A stretch of 64,000 nt of DNA from Triglochin maritima (GCA_963682175.1 OY821771.1:33376201-33440200), one strand, 5' to 3'; positions 19,973 through 33,091 are shown, counted from the first letter of the stretch. A program made the numbers and translations. Notes: generated by a model from the sequence alone, not told the origin.

Positions 19973-22833
19973 ATGAAGGAATCGGAAACGTTCTTGGACT
20001 CGCAGTTATGGCACGCTTGCGCCGGAGGTATGGTTCAGATGCCTCCGGTAAACTCCGAGGTCTATTACCTTCCTCAGGGTCACGCTGAACATGCGCAAAA
20101 TGAAGTGAATTTCTCGGGTTGTCCGAAAATTCCTGCCCAAATCCTATGCAAAATTTTGGACATCAAATTCATGGCGGATCCGATCATTGACGAAGTCTTT
20201 GCCAAAATTTACCTTGTCCCTATCAACTCGGGGGAGTCGGAAGGGCATGGCGGGCACCATGAAATGCTTGATGACAATTCTTTGGATGTCTCTGATAAGC
20301 CCCTCTCATTCGCGAAGACATTGACCCAATCGGATGCCAACAATGGTGGGGGATTCTCTGTGCCTCGCTATTGCGCTGAGACCATCTTCCCTCCGTTGGA
20401 TCACTCGCATAATCCACCAGTGCAGACGGTTGTTGTGAAGGATGTCCATGGTGTGGTGTGGAAGTTTAGACACATATATCGAGGGACGCCTCGTAGGCAT
20501 CTTCTTACCACCGGGTGGAACAACTTTGTGAGCCAGAAGAATATTGTGGCGGGAGACTCCGTTGTTTTCTTAAAAGAGGGTAGTGGAGTTCTTCGAATCG
20601 GCATTAGACGGGCTAACAAAGGCATAGGGGATAGCCCGGGGTTCCCGGCAATGTGGAATTCTTCCTCGGGAAAGTGTATGCCTCGGTATGATGAGTTTTC
20701 TAGCTTCTTAGGATTGGGTGGAAGGAGAAGTTGGGGAGTGATGGATACATCGGTAATTGAGGCAGCTGTTCTTGCTGCTACTGGAAAGCCTTTCGAGATC
20801 GTTTACTACCCAAGACTGGGGACGCCGGAGTTTTGCGTGAGAGCTTCTTTGGTAAGAGAAGCGATGAAAAACCAATGGTGTGCAGGTATGCGCTTTAAGA
20901 TGGCTTTTGAAACTGAGGACTCATCGAGAATCAGTTGGTTCATGGGTACCATATCGTCCGTTCAGGCCATGGATCTGATCTGGTGGCCTAATTCACTATG
21001 GAGGCTTCTTGAGGTAATTAATAATTATTATTCTAATTTTTTCCATCACGATCTGATCATTTTATGTTCTTGTGGATTAGTTCGATCATCCACATTGCAT
21101 AAACTAAAATGTTTTGCTATGTTAGTTTGCAACTTTCAAATGCCATATAAAGAGCCGCAACTGCAAGAGAACACATGCCTTAGACACGCATACACTCCTG
21201 GATTTGCTTGTATTTTGCCTTTGCAAAAACGATGATAGGAGGGATGCGCTGTGCACGTGTTCCCCACCTATTTTTGTTCATCCAATTGCAAGAAGCCTCA
21301 ATCTGCTCAAATATGTCTTTTATCTGTGTAGTTGTAACTCGTGTGTTCTATTCTTCTTTATGTGAACACATCTGGATAAATAATAAATCGTTTTAAGAAT
21401 TTTTGTTTTTAGTAGTTAAACACCAATATATTATGACCACAGAATTTTCTTCTGTTAGTTAATTTATTTAGCTTGTCCATTTCCACTGCGTCAAAGATTA
21501 AGTTGTTTTTTGACATTTGGAGCATCATGGACTATATCAAAGAGCTATTGAAACGATCTGCATTTCTTTTATTGTGGAATCGCAGATAGTCAGTTGCATT
21601 TGCATCATTTGGGTCAATTGGAAACAACTTCACTGTTTTACAGTGGTAGAGTTACGTACATCTGACCCTCCTTACCTCGCTTAGGCGGGAGCCTCTTCTG
21701 AGGCATTGGGGTTATGTTGATGTAGTTAATTTATTTAGCATACTAATTTCCAGGTATTTCATGCATGAAAATTCCATGGAGACAAATTCATGGTTTCCAT
21801 TCATTATTTCCTCTTGATATATGATTACAAATTAGAAATGGTACATTAGTGCTAAATGTACTCCTTTTACAGGTGACATGGGATGAACCCGATTTACTTC
21901 AAAATGTGAAGCGAGTTAGTCCATGGCTAGTCGAGTTAGCACCGAGCTTTTCGACCACTCTCCTGCCATCCTTTATGCCAATGAAAAAGAAGTTGCGTGT
22001 ATCGCAACCTTCCGACTTCATCCTCAATAATCAAATTCCATATCCGTTGTTTTCCCATCCCCTTGTGCTCAGCAGCGGCTCCTTGTGCTACCCCACCGAA
22101 AGTGCTCCTGCAAACATACAGGGAGCCAGGCATGCTCAATTTGGTCAATCTTTGTCGAGCCATCTTAGAGAACTCGAGTCGAGTCTATTTCCAGTTGGTT
22201 TTAACCATCATGATCACACAAACTTATCTTCAAGAGTTAATCCCTTTCATGATAATATCTCGTGTTTGTTACCTGCTAATGACTCTTCTCGCAACTTAAA
22301 GAAACAAAGCGACACAAAGGCACCCCATTTCTTGCTCTTTGGGCAGCCTATTCTGACCGAAGAGCAAATATCATGGACTTGCTCAGAGGATGCTCCTTCA
22401 CTGGTTACTGGAAATAGTCTGTCGCATGGAAATGGTGAGAATGCATCAAGCTTGTCGGATGGTTCTGGGTCAGTGATTTGTCGGCCCAATTCTGCTGAAG
22501 ATTCTTCGACCAACCGGCTTCCATGGCTCAAAGGTTGTCATGTGTCTGAAGCTAGCCCGGAATGTGGGCATTGTAGCAGCCAGTCCAACAATGAATTACA
22601 ATTTTTTCCAAGTTTGGAGACGAGCCGTTCAGGTGAGAGAGAAAAACGAGTGTTTTTGTTCCTTCAACTGTACTTTTAATTCCATAAAGTGTAGTTTCCT
22701 TTTAGTCTTGCGGACGAGTAAACCGCAATTGCATTCTGTTTTCTGATTCCTCATGTATCAGTCACTTCGACGAATTGTTTTCTGATTGTTCTTTTTTGGT
22801 GCAGTAACTTCATTTAAACCACACGTAGGCTGA
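19973..22833 (+). CDS. ARF17-like: class C auxin response factor, ARF17-like (609 aa)
   Basis: This is a nuclear transcription factor that binds auxin response elements and, in class C, usually represses. Exons are 19973-21013, 21873-22632 and 22805-22833; introns 21014-21872 and 22633-22804 are GT-AG and the frame stays open through both. Residues 10-45 hold the conserved LWHACAGGMVQMPP start of the family. The B3 DNA-binding domain is at about 111-213 (SVPRYCAETIFPPLD, RGTPRRHLLTTGW). The auxin response domain, about 270-365, spans exon 1 to exon 2 with TWDEPDLLQNVKRVSPWLVE. Exon 2 carries a miR160 site. The protein stops after a nine-residue third exon, and no PB1 interaction domain is seen in the next kilobase; absence of PB1 is characteristic of ARF17 rather than ARF10/16. 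No lesions are seen. Confidence 0.93.
22112..22132 (+). promoter_or_regulatory. miR160 target site in ARF exon 2
   Basis: The last 18 bases of this 21-mer, CATACAGGGAGCCAGGCA, are perfectly complementary to plant miR160. The only three mismatches are the first three bases (AAA), which pair with the miRNA 3' end and are tolerated. The frame encodes the conserved IQGARHAQFG of class C ARFs. Cleavage would be expected opposite miRNA positions 10-11. Confidence 0.9.
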
Positions 22834-23910
22834 CGATCGAGACGGCGAGTGCTGCGACTGAATACCTAAATAGATCTGCTTTGGCAAATGTAAATACCGA
22901 GACACAATTTTTCATTTATGTTTTCCTTCCATAAGTTCTTAGATGGTTTTCTGATATTCCATCTTTTTGCATCTGACGAAGTATCTAGATATGTTTATTA
23001 CTCTATTCTGGTCCTTGACTCTGAACTTTGTATTTGCTTACCATTTCGAAGCAAGTTTACAAAATTGCGATTTTCCTGATATTTTGTTGGCATCGCATGC
23101 AGAAACCACAATTGGAAAAGAACCCAACTATTTATTTCACTGAATGTATCTTCTAAATAGATTTACATATGCATCTTAATTGCAAGGTTACTTCAACTAT
23201 GCTTTAAGTTTAATCAACAAAATAGTTCTGAAGTTTCAGGGAAGAAGTGGATCTCTGCTAGTTCGTTCTTATTGAATCTATCTTTGGTTATGTTATCAAA
23301 TTGCAAGATTTGTAATTAATGTATTCGTATGGTACTTTAAATGATAAACGTGTCGTTTTAGAAAATAATATTTAAATTTGCGTATGATAGTTAAGCACTT
23401 GTTCATACTCATATTGGGTTTTAAATCGTCCGCAAACACAAAAACTTATGATAATGTAGACACGATCATATTTTGATTATGACATTAACATTCTTTCGTT
23501 TAAAATTAAGGAATTTGTTTGACAACTTGCCTCTATAACTGGTACTTAATAGTTAAACAAAGCATTTACATTTGCTCATGGGAGATAATTTTAGACAACT
23601 CATTTACAAGCTATCTATTTTCAAATCCCAATTTGAAGTATGATTTAGTTGAGCTGTCCTATCATGAGTTAGTTCATAACAGACTCATATTAATAAAACT
23701 GAAAGATAGCTGTCATTCTTGGTATACATAAAGCTCATGGAAAATGTTATCTTCAATGGAGAATGAAAAATGACATTTCTTTGGAACAATATGCCTTTAC
23801 ACAAATATACTACTACCCTTTTACAAACTCAAAACAGTAACCATATTTACAGTTCTGCAACGAATCAGTTTCTTTAGACTTGACAGAAAATAAGCATCTG
23901 CCAGTCGTCG
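22834..23910. other. intergenic space between the convergent genes
   Basis: About 1.08 kb holding both 3' untranslated regions and AT-rich DNA. No gene or mobile element is recognised, and no PB1-like exon for the ARF is seen. Confidence 0.6.
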
Positions 23911-26900
23911 TCAGGGTCTTATCGATACTGATTTGGAGGCATCGAGGTGGTTCAGGCGGCATGTTCCTAGCAGGAACTCTGGGAGCTCCTCTGGATTGTT
24001 GGCCTGCAACAAAATTGATCATTTTTACATCTTTCATATGAAAAAAAAGCATGCTTCAAGAAATACAGAAGCTCAATTTGTACGACCAAAACATGTCCAT
24101 AAATGTGATGGTTTACTAACCTGTATCAAGAATGCCATTTCTATCACTAAGTTGTTCAAGTACCCAAGAACAAGGCTAACAACCCCCCTTGCAACGGTCG
24201 ACGAGCCAACATCGACACCAAGCTGTAAAACCAACGAACATGCAATTATTATTTTTTCAAAAAATCTACAATTAAGGCTCCATGAAACCATGTAAGTATA
24301 ACCCAAGTGCGAAAACTTATCAATTTTGAAAGAAAGTATTGTCTTACCTCCAAATAATTTCTACCGCGGAAGTAATTTATCTCTAGAGCTTGACCAACCA
24401 AACATGCTTTTTTACCTACACTTTGCTTGACAATCCAAGACCCCTATAGGAACACAAAAAAATTAGACAAGTTAAGATGTCACGAGATTCTGAACTAATT
24501 GGCTTGGGAAATGTAAACCTACCTTTGATATGTAAGGAATAAGTTTAAACCTAGAATTCCGGTAGGCATCATCTCCATTTACGAAACTTTTGAGTAGAGG
24601 AACCTTTTCGAGTGGTTTATCCATCATATAATACAGCGCTAAACTATACGTAGTTGTACCCGGGACCTGAACACAAAAATTTCAGATCGAGAACATTTCA
24701 TACCATTTTATCGTAAAGGCTAAAGACGAAATGAGGTGGTCAATAACCTGTATGTTTATGATGAAAAAAAATTCATTTCCTCCTTGCGCAGCATATTTCT
24801 GTAACGTCCAGAAAAAATATTCTGTAAGAACAAAAACGCAATAATGTGTTACAACAGAAAGGCTTCATGCATACTTGAACGATGCTACTAGGGCGACCAG
24901 CAAGATCATCTTCCCGCTTGTCGGATTTTAGCCAATCCACAGCTACCATTTCCATCAAGGTCCCTGATGCTTTGACCTGTTTGACAAGTAATCATTCAAA
25001 CATCAAAAAGATTACAAATATTGTAGATAAATTACAGGATATCAAAATATGTATGTAGAATATAACATTTTATTTTATTTAAAGCTATGGTTTGCAAAAT
25101 AAAATTGTAAAGAATACATTTGAGAGTTCACATGAATCATCAATTTTTTGTTTCAACATATTGAAAACAACTCAACCATTGCAGTTATGTATTTCTAATA
25201 TTCTCAATTATTCTGATGCAAATATCGTTAGACAACCTACGTCACTTGAGAAAATTTTCAATTTACGAGAAAGTTGTTGGCTCGAGACTTTTTTAATCCA
25301 CATTAATTGCATTTAAGAATATACATCTTAAGTCTTGCAAAGTGGTCTGCTTGAGTCAAAATATCACAAGAACTGGATCACAAGCTAAATTGTTGCAGTA
25401 TAAACTATAAACCATCACTATTCCATTTCGTGATACCATAACTAACCCATAACAAACCCAAAAGCTACATATCGTGATACACCTATTTCTATGGCGAACA
25501 CAGATGACTATTACTTTCACGACTTAAGTGCAAAGCAAAAACATTCATATACAAGGGTCAAGTCAGTAACTTTTACCTTATTGTGGTCCTGTAGGTATGT
25601 CTCTCCCCTGATTAAAAATGTTGATGGATCCGTAGTAGTCCAGCTGCACGGCAAGTTACATGATACATCCTTAGGAAGAGTAGCGCCGTAGATGCACCGT
25701 GATCGTTCTTCACTTGCTGATTCTGGTAGACCAATGTAACCCTTTTTTTGAGCTGCAAAACACAACAGCAACAATCACTTGTCTGCCATGCACAGGTTGT
25801 ATTGCATAGTGAAATCGTGTCCCAGACCATAAAAGTTTAATAAAAGGTAAAAAATATATACTAATTGTTCCATAAAAGTGAGCTGAAATACAGCTTGCAG
25901 GCTCGGAAATTGGAAGTTTAGAACACAAAATATCAGATGATATATATTATTTTCGTACGTAAAATATATAAGGAATTTGAAGAAATATTAACCTGCAAGA
26001 CCTTGTATCCTTTTCACAATATCTGCAGCAGTAGTTATCTTTTGATGGTGCTGGTCCTGTATATTGTTTTTAAAAAAAAAAGTAGACCAGTTAAAATGTC
26101 CATTAAATTGTTAAACATCATATAAACAAAAAAGAGGAAGAAGCACGAGGATTTCCTATTTACAGAATCTGCATATGTCAAATGTCAAGCTAAATTAAAT
26201 GTAGCCAACAAGTAAGCACTTTAATTCAAAGCTATGTATAGGGAACCTAGGACGTGTTTCGGTGCTTTGTTCAAACTTTTTTGAATCACCTTTGGATGAA
26301 TTCCAGGAAAATTACGTCCATCACAAACATCCCAAATAAATTTTTCCTAGTTGGAGGATAATTACTCTTCAATAATGGATCACAAAGCTAAGAAAAACAC
26401 GTGGCTAGTGTGTCAAAACTACTGAAACATGTGAGCTGGGGTTGGGTCCTTCAGTCTTCATCTCGTTCATTGTGTTGCAACCTGTATTACTATCCAAAAA
26501 TCTTGATCTAAAAAGAGAACTATTTATGCTAAATTAAAGCACGAGAAATTATGTTCAGCAATTACCTGTGAATCCATGTACAGGTCGGAAGACCACATGG
26601 CATCCGAAATACACAATTCCGACGGATCAGGAACATCAAAAAACTCATCGGATGCATCGTTCAGCTGAAGCAATGATCCACCAGAACTTGCAAGTTTCTC
26701 AGGCTCTTCTGTTGAATCTACAATTCTACTATTCTCACCCCTATTTGAAACTTCTTCCTTTGTCTCCTCTACTATGGTTATCGGCACTCCAACTTCCCTC
26801 GTCATATCACATGAAAAATCAAAGGTTGGATGGCTTCCAATTTTGGCTTTGAACAATTCTCTCAAAGCTGCAAATATACATCACATGTTACAAGAACTTC

Positions 26901-29900
26901 ACGATCTGGATGGTCTATAACCAAAGTAGATTACCGATTCCCATCGAGTTACCTGCAACTCTCCCCAACATTTGGATCGTAACGTACTTTGCAGATGAAG
27001 TGAACAGATAAGATTTCCAAAATCTCCAGTCAATCGCAAGCATGTGTTTGACCACCGATTGTTGTCCTTGGTTTACTGGAGAAATTACGTATCCCCCGCC
27101 TACATGCATACGGGAAGCATCACATTAATAGTTAGCCACCTGACAAGGTTTATGCGTAATAGATTTACTCATTTATGTTCAAAGCATACATTACTTTTAA
27201 GGCAGGCTCTGACATAGCCTCTCTTGGGTCGACATTTTTCATGGAACACGGAGTGGTATAATATCACTGCAGTAAAATAAAGGAAAATTATGTCAAATCT
27301 GAACATTTTATAAGCACTACAAAGATATATTTTATTCACAAGATTTACCATATGTTCCGTCATCCTCCCTCCTCCAATAACGCTGCAATAGAAGGTCTCT
27401 TCGTCTCATTCCCCTGTAAAAATTGTTCATGCTAATGAATCACAAAGAGCTACAAAATCACAAAAATAAAAATGATACGGAGGGGAGGGTAAGATCGAAA
27501 TCCGACCAAGGAAGCCAATCATCTTTCAGTTGCTTATGAATTATATCGGTGTGACCGTCTATGTGGTCAACTACGTCTCCACGTTCAAAACAGAAATCCC
27601 ACCTGAAAAACAAACGCACAAACTCAATGAGAAAAAAATCTTAAAATCTGGTCACATCACCTTCCTTCTAATTAAACTTTTTATGTGTTTTGAAATAATA
27701 GTGCTTGCTGAAGTTTCAAACCACCTCAAAATCTAAAATATGATAATAAGTATGCGATTGAGTTTGTTGATGCTGAGATTATTTTTTTCAACTTTTATTA
27801 CTGAAAGAAGATTTTTTTTGAATAAACATGAGAATTACTCAGATCTTGATGGACCAAGAGACATGACAGTTTGAAAGATTGCTTCTGAAGATGCGTCGAC
27901 CACACTAACCGCCATTACAGCCGGATGATCATCCCATCGCTGAAAACAGATGATATTCATGGCAATCAGAGACAAGAGGTGGGCATAAAAATACAATTTC
28001 ATTGTCACCATGCTACGGAATCACCTTTCCGAAATCACCATCTTTTGTTTCTTTAAATAGGCGTAACCCTGAAAGATTACCAGCATTTGTGCTCAAATAT
28101 TAATTCTTAAGTGATAATAGAAGAAACTAAGGAGTGTGTACCATTTTTACAGCCGAATATTGTCCACGGAGAAGGAGAGATGACATCAGATGTTGTCGGG
28201 TCAGAATTCATGGATGAAAAAACTGTCCAATCTGTGACAGTAAATGCAATGAGAGCAGTTCAACAACAGTTGCAAAAATGGACGGTACAAATAGTGAAAA
28301 TTATAATAAAGAAAAAGAACAATGCAAACATTTAAGTCGTAAGCTTTAGAAAGAATTCCAACCCAAACATGGAATTTACCTATTGAATGCATGCGGTTTC
28401 TTCTCCTGCCACAACCCAGCATCCTATATCATTAGAACTGGTCATTGTTTATGCACAAAGAAAAGGCAAGGTGCAAAATGTAGAATACCAAACACCTCAG
28501 AAAACATATTGATATTTTTCATATTTGATCAGATGATAAAAGAGAGAAGACTCAGCCCTTGAGGAGGATCATAGGAGTCATCTGCAGTAGTTAGGCTACA
28601 ACCACACATGTTTTGCAGTTTTTTTGATATAGTTTTAACTATAAAGAAAATTGAGCTGTTTTTCATCAATTTGACTTCAGGAGGGAGATAGAAAGAAAAA
28701 GGTGCTTATCCAGAAAGATGTTTGCTATGGTTCGTAAAGTCGTCCTAAATCAGTTAATCACCAAGAAGGGTTTATATAGCACAACCCCTTCACTTTGATA
28801 AATAGCTTTTTGAGTAGTCTCAAATGGTATCAGATCTAATTTTCAAAACCCCAACTCTCGAAAACAACAACCTCAAAGCTTAACCATGGTAGGTAAACTG
28901 AAGGTCATAGAGGATGTTGAATCGGAAGCACAGTAGATTGCTGTGGTTATGTGTTCATATTAATAGTTCTACAAGGCTACAACAATGACATGGTTAATTC
29001 GAATGGTTGATATAGCCTAGACTCTCTCAATTCATCAGCTAGTTTTCGGGGATGAGCTTTTTTAAGAATTGTTCAATCTTGGAATTTGATAACCAAGTCA
29101 AGATATACCTCAGAGACTGCCATTTTTGCTTGGAGGATGGCATCATCTTCTGTTGACAATTTGGGTTTTCCTGTGCCACAAGAAGTCAAGAACATATCAG
29201 TTTACTTTCTTAAGCTCTGTGTCGCAGTGGACTTCAAGCAGATTGGTTGCGATGGGTCTAAGTTACGAATTTAGACCTTCACTGCCGATTCCATAAAACA
29301 GTGAATCCATTTAGCTGCCTCTTCGGAGCTTCTTGCGCCCAACTGCAATAAACATTTCATGAATTTTGTACTAAAACCATATAAAAGGAATGTCCTCGAG
29401 AAGAAATTTTGCATTACCTTGAGTTGATCACTCTGATTGGATGAATTATAAAGTGTGAAGACAAAGAACACCTGAAAATTGAAATTGGCTAGAAGTGAAA
29501 TGTTGGCGGGAAAAGGAGTGAACAATTTAGAAGTGGCAACTATAAGAAACCAAGTTAGATGAGCCATACATTCTCATGGATGCTCTCTCGACCATTGTCC
29601 ATAACACGAATGCATGGATCAAGTACAGCAGTTTTTTTGGGCTCCTGAAATAGGGGTGAAAGAATTTCAGATGGCTTCAACATACCAATCTTCAGATACC
29701 CAACACAAATACTTGTTTGCACAGATTTCATATTTATAAATTAAAATACCACGAGAATAAATTAAAAAAGAATCTTCATAAACGACGGTTACATTGGTAA
29801 AATACATGGTTCCATACAACAAAAATCAATACAATTATTCATGCCTCTGCAAAAAATGACTTGCATGGAAAATTACAGGAATTCCACAGAAGGGCTGCAT

Positions 29901-30820
29901 CCAAGACCAAAGAGTTACAATGTCATTAAATTGGGAATCAAGTAGTCATTTCCCAATTTGGAAGGCAATACGTGCGAACCAATTTCAGATCATCAAATCT
30001 ATGCACCCAAAATTCTCCTCCAAGCCTTCATTATTCCAAGATTGTATGAACTTCCTCGAACAAGCCCAACAGAACACAAAGAGGTCAACAAACAAATACA
30101 AGCACCAGAACCCACAATTAATTCCACCAACACTATCACAAACAACAAACTTCAAATAACCCAATACAATTCCCACCCATTAAAAACATTGAAAATCCAA
30201 AAAACCCTGAAAACACAATAAACCTAACCAGACCAATCAGAGAACAATTTCAATAGAAAATCAATTACACAACAAACAAAACACAACCACCATCCAAACC
30301 AATTTCAGATCATCAATTCCATGCACTCAAAATATTCCCTCCCATGCCTTCATTATTTTGAGATCGTATGAATTTCCTCGAACAAGCCCAACAAAACACA
30401 AAGAGCTCAACAAACAAAAACAACACTACGACAAACAACGAACTTTAAAATTCAAAAACCTAAACAACCTAATACGATTCCCAACATTAAAACCTTAAAA
30501 TTTCAAAAATCCCTGAAAACACAATAACCAAACTAAACCAATCAAAGAACAATTTCAATAGAAAACCAATTACACAACAAACAAAACACACCAACCACCA
30601 CCAGATCCAATCCTCCAACTACAATTCAAATAACCGAACCGAAACGGGATTGGGATAAAAGTACCACCTGATTTCCGTTAGCCGGAGCCGTCCGGTAGCA
30701 GTTAAGGGCGTTACGTTCGAGGACGAAGTACCTCTTCCTGGAATACTGCAGCCCAAACCTATTGGACCTTACAAGATAGAGCCAACCCTCCATCCTTCCT
30801 TCGTTCTGGGAGCTACCCAT
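23911..30820 (-). CDS. EDR2L: EDR2-like PH-START-DUF1336 lipid-binding protein (726 aa)
   Basis: Twenty-two coding exons (minus strand): 30820-30668, 29644-29570, 29471-29418, 29342-29277, 29170-29109, 28405-28380, 28231-28142, 28068-28025, 27939-27839, 27602-27507, 27413-27349, 27266-27195, 27099-26953, 26867-26566, 26056-25993, 25752-25577, 24976-24875, 24798-24748, 24666-24523, 24443-24348, 24222-24121, 24003-23911. All junctions are GT-AG and phases agree. Residues about 8-114 form a PH domain (EGWLYLVRSNRFGLQYSRKR). About 160-355 form a START domain (SPSPWTIFGCKNGLRLFKE, WDDHPAVMAVSVVDASSEA, HMLAIDWRFWK). An acidic linker of about 100 residues is exon 14. The C-terminal DUF1336 (about 485-720) includes FFFIINIQVPGTTTYSLALY. 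EDR2 itself binds PI4P and restrains defence and cell death; this protein's opening MGSSQNEGRMEGWLY is closer to the EDR2-related PH-START subgroup than to EDR2 proper. Function is inferred from family. Confidence 0.93.
29981..30597. repeat. tandem duplication of about 310 bp in intron 1 of the EDR2-like gene
   Basis: The block 29981-30300 and the block 30301-about 30597 start with the same AATTTCAGATCATCAA and end with ACAACAAACAAAACAC. Between these they match with scattered substitutions and small deletions. They are direct and adjacent, wholly within the first intron (29645-30667). Confidence 0.85.
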
Positions 30821-31730
30821 TTGAGAACGCCCTATTCCACGCCTACCCAAAACCTCAAATTCTAAATTTTCGATTCCGACTTCTCCTGCTCTCTCTGCTG
30901 GAACAGAGCAGAGAGAGAGAGAAGAAGAAGAAGAGGAGGAATTTGGGTTGTAGGAGAGGAAGAGAGGGAGGTGGTGGTTGGGATTTATGGGGTGGTTTGG
31001 TTGGAGAGGTGAGGTGGGTGTGTTTGACCCCAAGTGTTGGATTCGGTTTCTCCAGGATTTCCAATAACCTCTCCTTACCTCACAATCACTATTCACTAAT
31101 CACCCTTCCTTCCTTTGGTTTCTTCTCTCTCCTCTTTTTTTTCTTTTCTTTTGTATTATTATTTTATTAATGTTGCAATCTTTGCATGCCCATCCTTGTA
31201 AATTATGAGTATTGTGTGCATGTGTAATTACTCCATGTATAATAGTGTGCCTTAATATGTTCTTCGTGTTTGATTATGGGAGGATTCGTTATTTATAAGG
31301 TGTGTACCAAGTTTTGCTTGTACCAACTTTAACATGTGACATATACTCATGCGTATAAGGTAGTTATTTTTAAAACAGGGACAAATGCTTAACTTGGTGT
31401 GTTTTGTTTAACAAAGAGGGTAGGAACAACGAAACTCGGAGAAAAACTATAATGACATATCTTACAGGTTGATTATGGGTTTAATGGGTGGAAGTCTTTT
31501 TCAAAATGACCCTAATGTCACGCATGACACTCAAAATGACATTTTCAAGAAGCAGATGCGGTGACGGTGTTGTTTCAATGTTAGCATGTATGTCCTTGTG
31601 AATTATGATCTTATAATGTGTGTGTCTTATCTCAACCACATTTTGGCATGTCATAAAAATTCAGGTGTTTACTTATGATTAGGTTAGGGTGCAGGAGCGG
31701 TCGGAGTTTTTCCCCACAAAAGGACCTTGA
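30821..31730. other. 5' leader and promoter side of the EDR2-like gene
   Basis: On the minus strand the leader is rich in CT and contains a TCTTCTTCTTC stretch around 30910-30945. The frame is open upstream of the chosen ATG to 31096, but residues conserved in the family begin at 30820, so that start was chosen. No clear TATA box is seen. Nothing else is recognised to 31730. Confidence 0.45.
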
Positions 31731-32193
31731 GAGCATCCCTTAAAGCTGTAAATTCAAGGTCGTCCGCAGGTCGGTCGTGGGTGACCGAATTTTTTTTCGG
31801 CTAAAAAATTGAGGTTGAGAATGACCGGGTCGTCCATTATTTTATTTTATTTTTTATTTTTTTTTGTTTTGATTTTTGTTTTGATTTTTTTAATTTTTTG
31901 TTAACTTTTTTTAAAATTTTTTTTGATGAAAATACGTTTTATAATTGTTTTGATTTTTTAGAAATTTTTTTAATTTTTTTTTAAATTTTACCAAGATGGA
32001 CCCTGAAATGATGTGGAGGAGAGAGATAGATTGTTGTGGGTTGTGTTGGGTTGTGGTTAAGATGTGAATAGTATAGGAAAGAAAAGAAAGTGGGTTGAGG
32101 AGAGAGAAAGCTGATGTAAAAGAGAGAGATAGTTGATTTTGAAGAGAGAGAGAGCTGATGACCGGGTCGTCTAGGTCATGGTTTGTGATGATC
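31731..32193 (+). mobile_element. Harbinger/Tourist-type MITE, left copy of an inverted pair
   Basis: The ends are GAGCATCCCTTAA and (reverse complement of the right end) GATCATCACAAA, imperfect TIRs. Flanks are TGA and TAA, consistent with a decayed TTA/TAA three-base duplication. The interior is T-rich with GAGAGAGA tracts. It is 463 bp and lies in opposite orientation to 32380-32858. Confidence 0.7.
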
Positions 32194-32379
32194 TAAGGCT
32201 AATGCATGACAACTAACCACGTTTTCAAATAGTGTGGGTGGAGTTCTTTTGGATGTCAATCCCCTTCAGAATTTTTTTAATACCGGCCAGTAATTACTAA
32301 TTACATAGGTTGGTGAGCTTTTCACCCCTCAACCCAAATTTCCGGCACTTCCCTTGTCTACCACGTTCGGTGCACCTTA

Positions 32380-32858
32380 GACCATCACTAACCATGACCT
32401 GGACAACCTGGTCATCAGCTCTCTCTCTTCAAAATCAGCTTTCTCTCTCCTCCACATCAGCTTTCTTTTTCCTCAACTCACGTTCTTCTCTTTCATACAC
32501 TATTCATCTCTTAACCACAACCCAACACAACCCACAACAACCTACATCTCTCCTCCACATCATTTCGGGGTCCATTTTGATAAAAATTTAAAAAATATAA
32601 AAAATTCTAAAAAATCAAAACAATTATAAAACGTATTTTCGGAAAAAAAAATTTAAAAAAAACTCAAACAGAAAATTAAAAAAATCAAAACAAAAACAAA
32701 AAAAATTCAAAAAATAATAAAATAATAAAATATTTGATGACCGGGTCGACGACCCGGTCATCTACGATCGAAGTTTTTGTTGCAAAAAATTAATTTTTAA
32801 TCCACGACCGTGGGACGACCTGCTGACGACCCCTGTTTTTAAGCGTTAAGGGATGCTC
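32380..32858 (-). mobile_element. Harbinger/Tourist-type MITE, right copy of an inverted pair
   Basis: It is bounded by TTA (32377-32379) and TTA (32859-32861), the three-base duplication of PIF/Harbinger elements. TIRs are GACCATCACTAA and GAGCATCCCTTAA. It is 479 bp and a reverse-complement relative of 31731-32193, separated by 186 bp. GACCGGGTCGACGACCCGGTC near 32740-32762 forms a local palindrome. Confidence 0.8.
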
Positions 32859-33091
32859 TTAATAAATTTTCTGAATTGCTAAACATCGCCCCAAAATTAC
32901 TTAAATCGCCCCTTGAAATTACCATTTTGCCCTTCTCTCATTTCTACTGCTATAACGCGACATTTTACCCTCCTATCACACATCTCTCTTCATATTCCTC
33001 TTATAATCATAAAAAATAATGTTTTGGAGGTCAGTAATGAACCAACGGACGCCCCAGTGTACTCGAATCTGGTAAAACATCTAACATCTTT

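Noticed and set aside
21014..21235. Extension of the ARF first ORF past 21013
   Set aside because: The frame leaves the family sequence at a GTAATT donor, and the conserved TWDEPDLLQNVKRV resumes at the acceptor at 21872/21873.
29101..29170. Alternative frame of EDR2-like exon 5 (KPKLSTEDDAILQ)
   Set aside because: Phases of the neighbouring exons require the other frame, which gives the KQKWQSLR sequence leading into exon 6.
31012..31096. Upstream ATG at 31096 as start of the EDR2-like protein
   Set aside because: It would add 92 residues of low-complexity Ser/Pro/Asn sequence; the conserved N-terminus begins at 30820.
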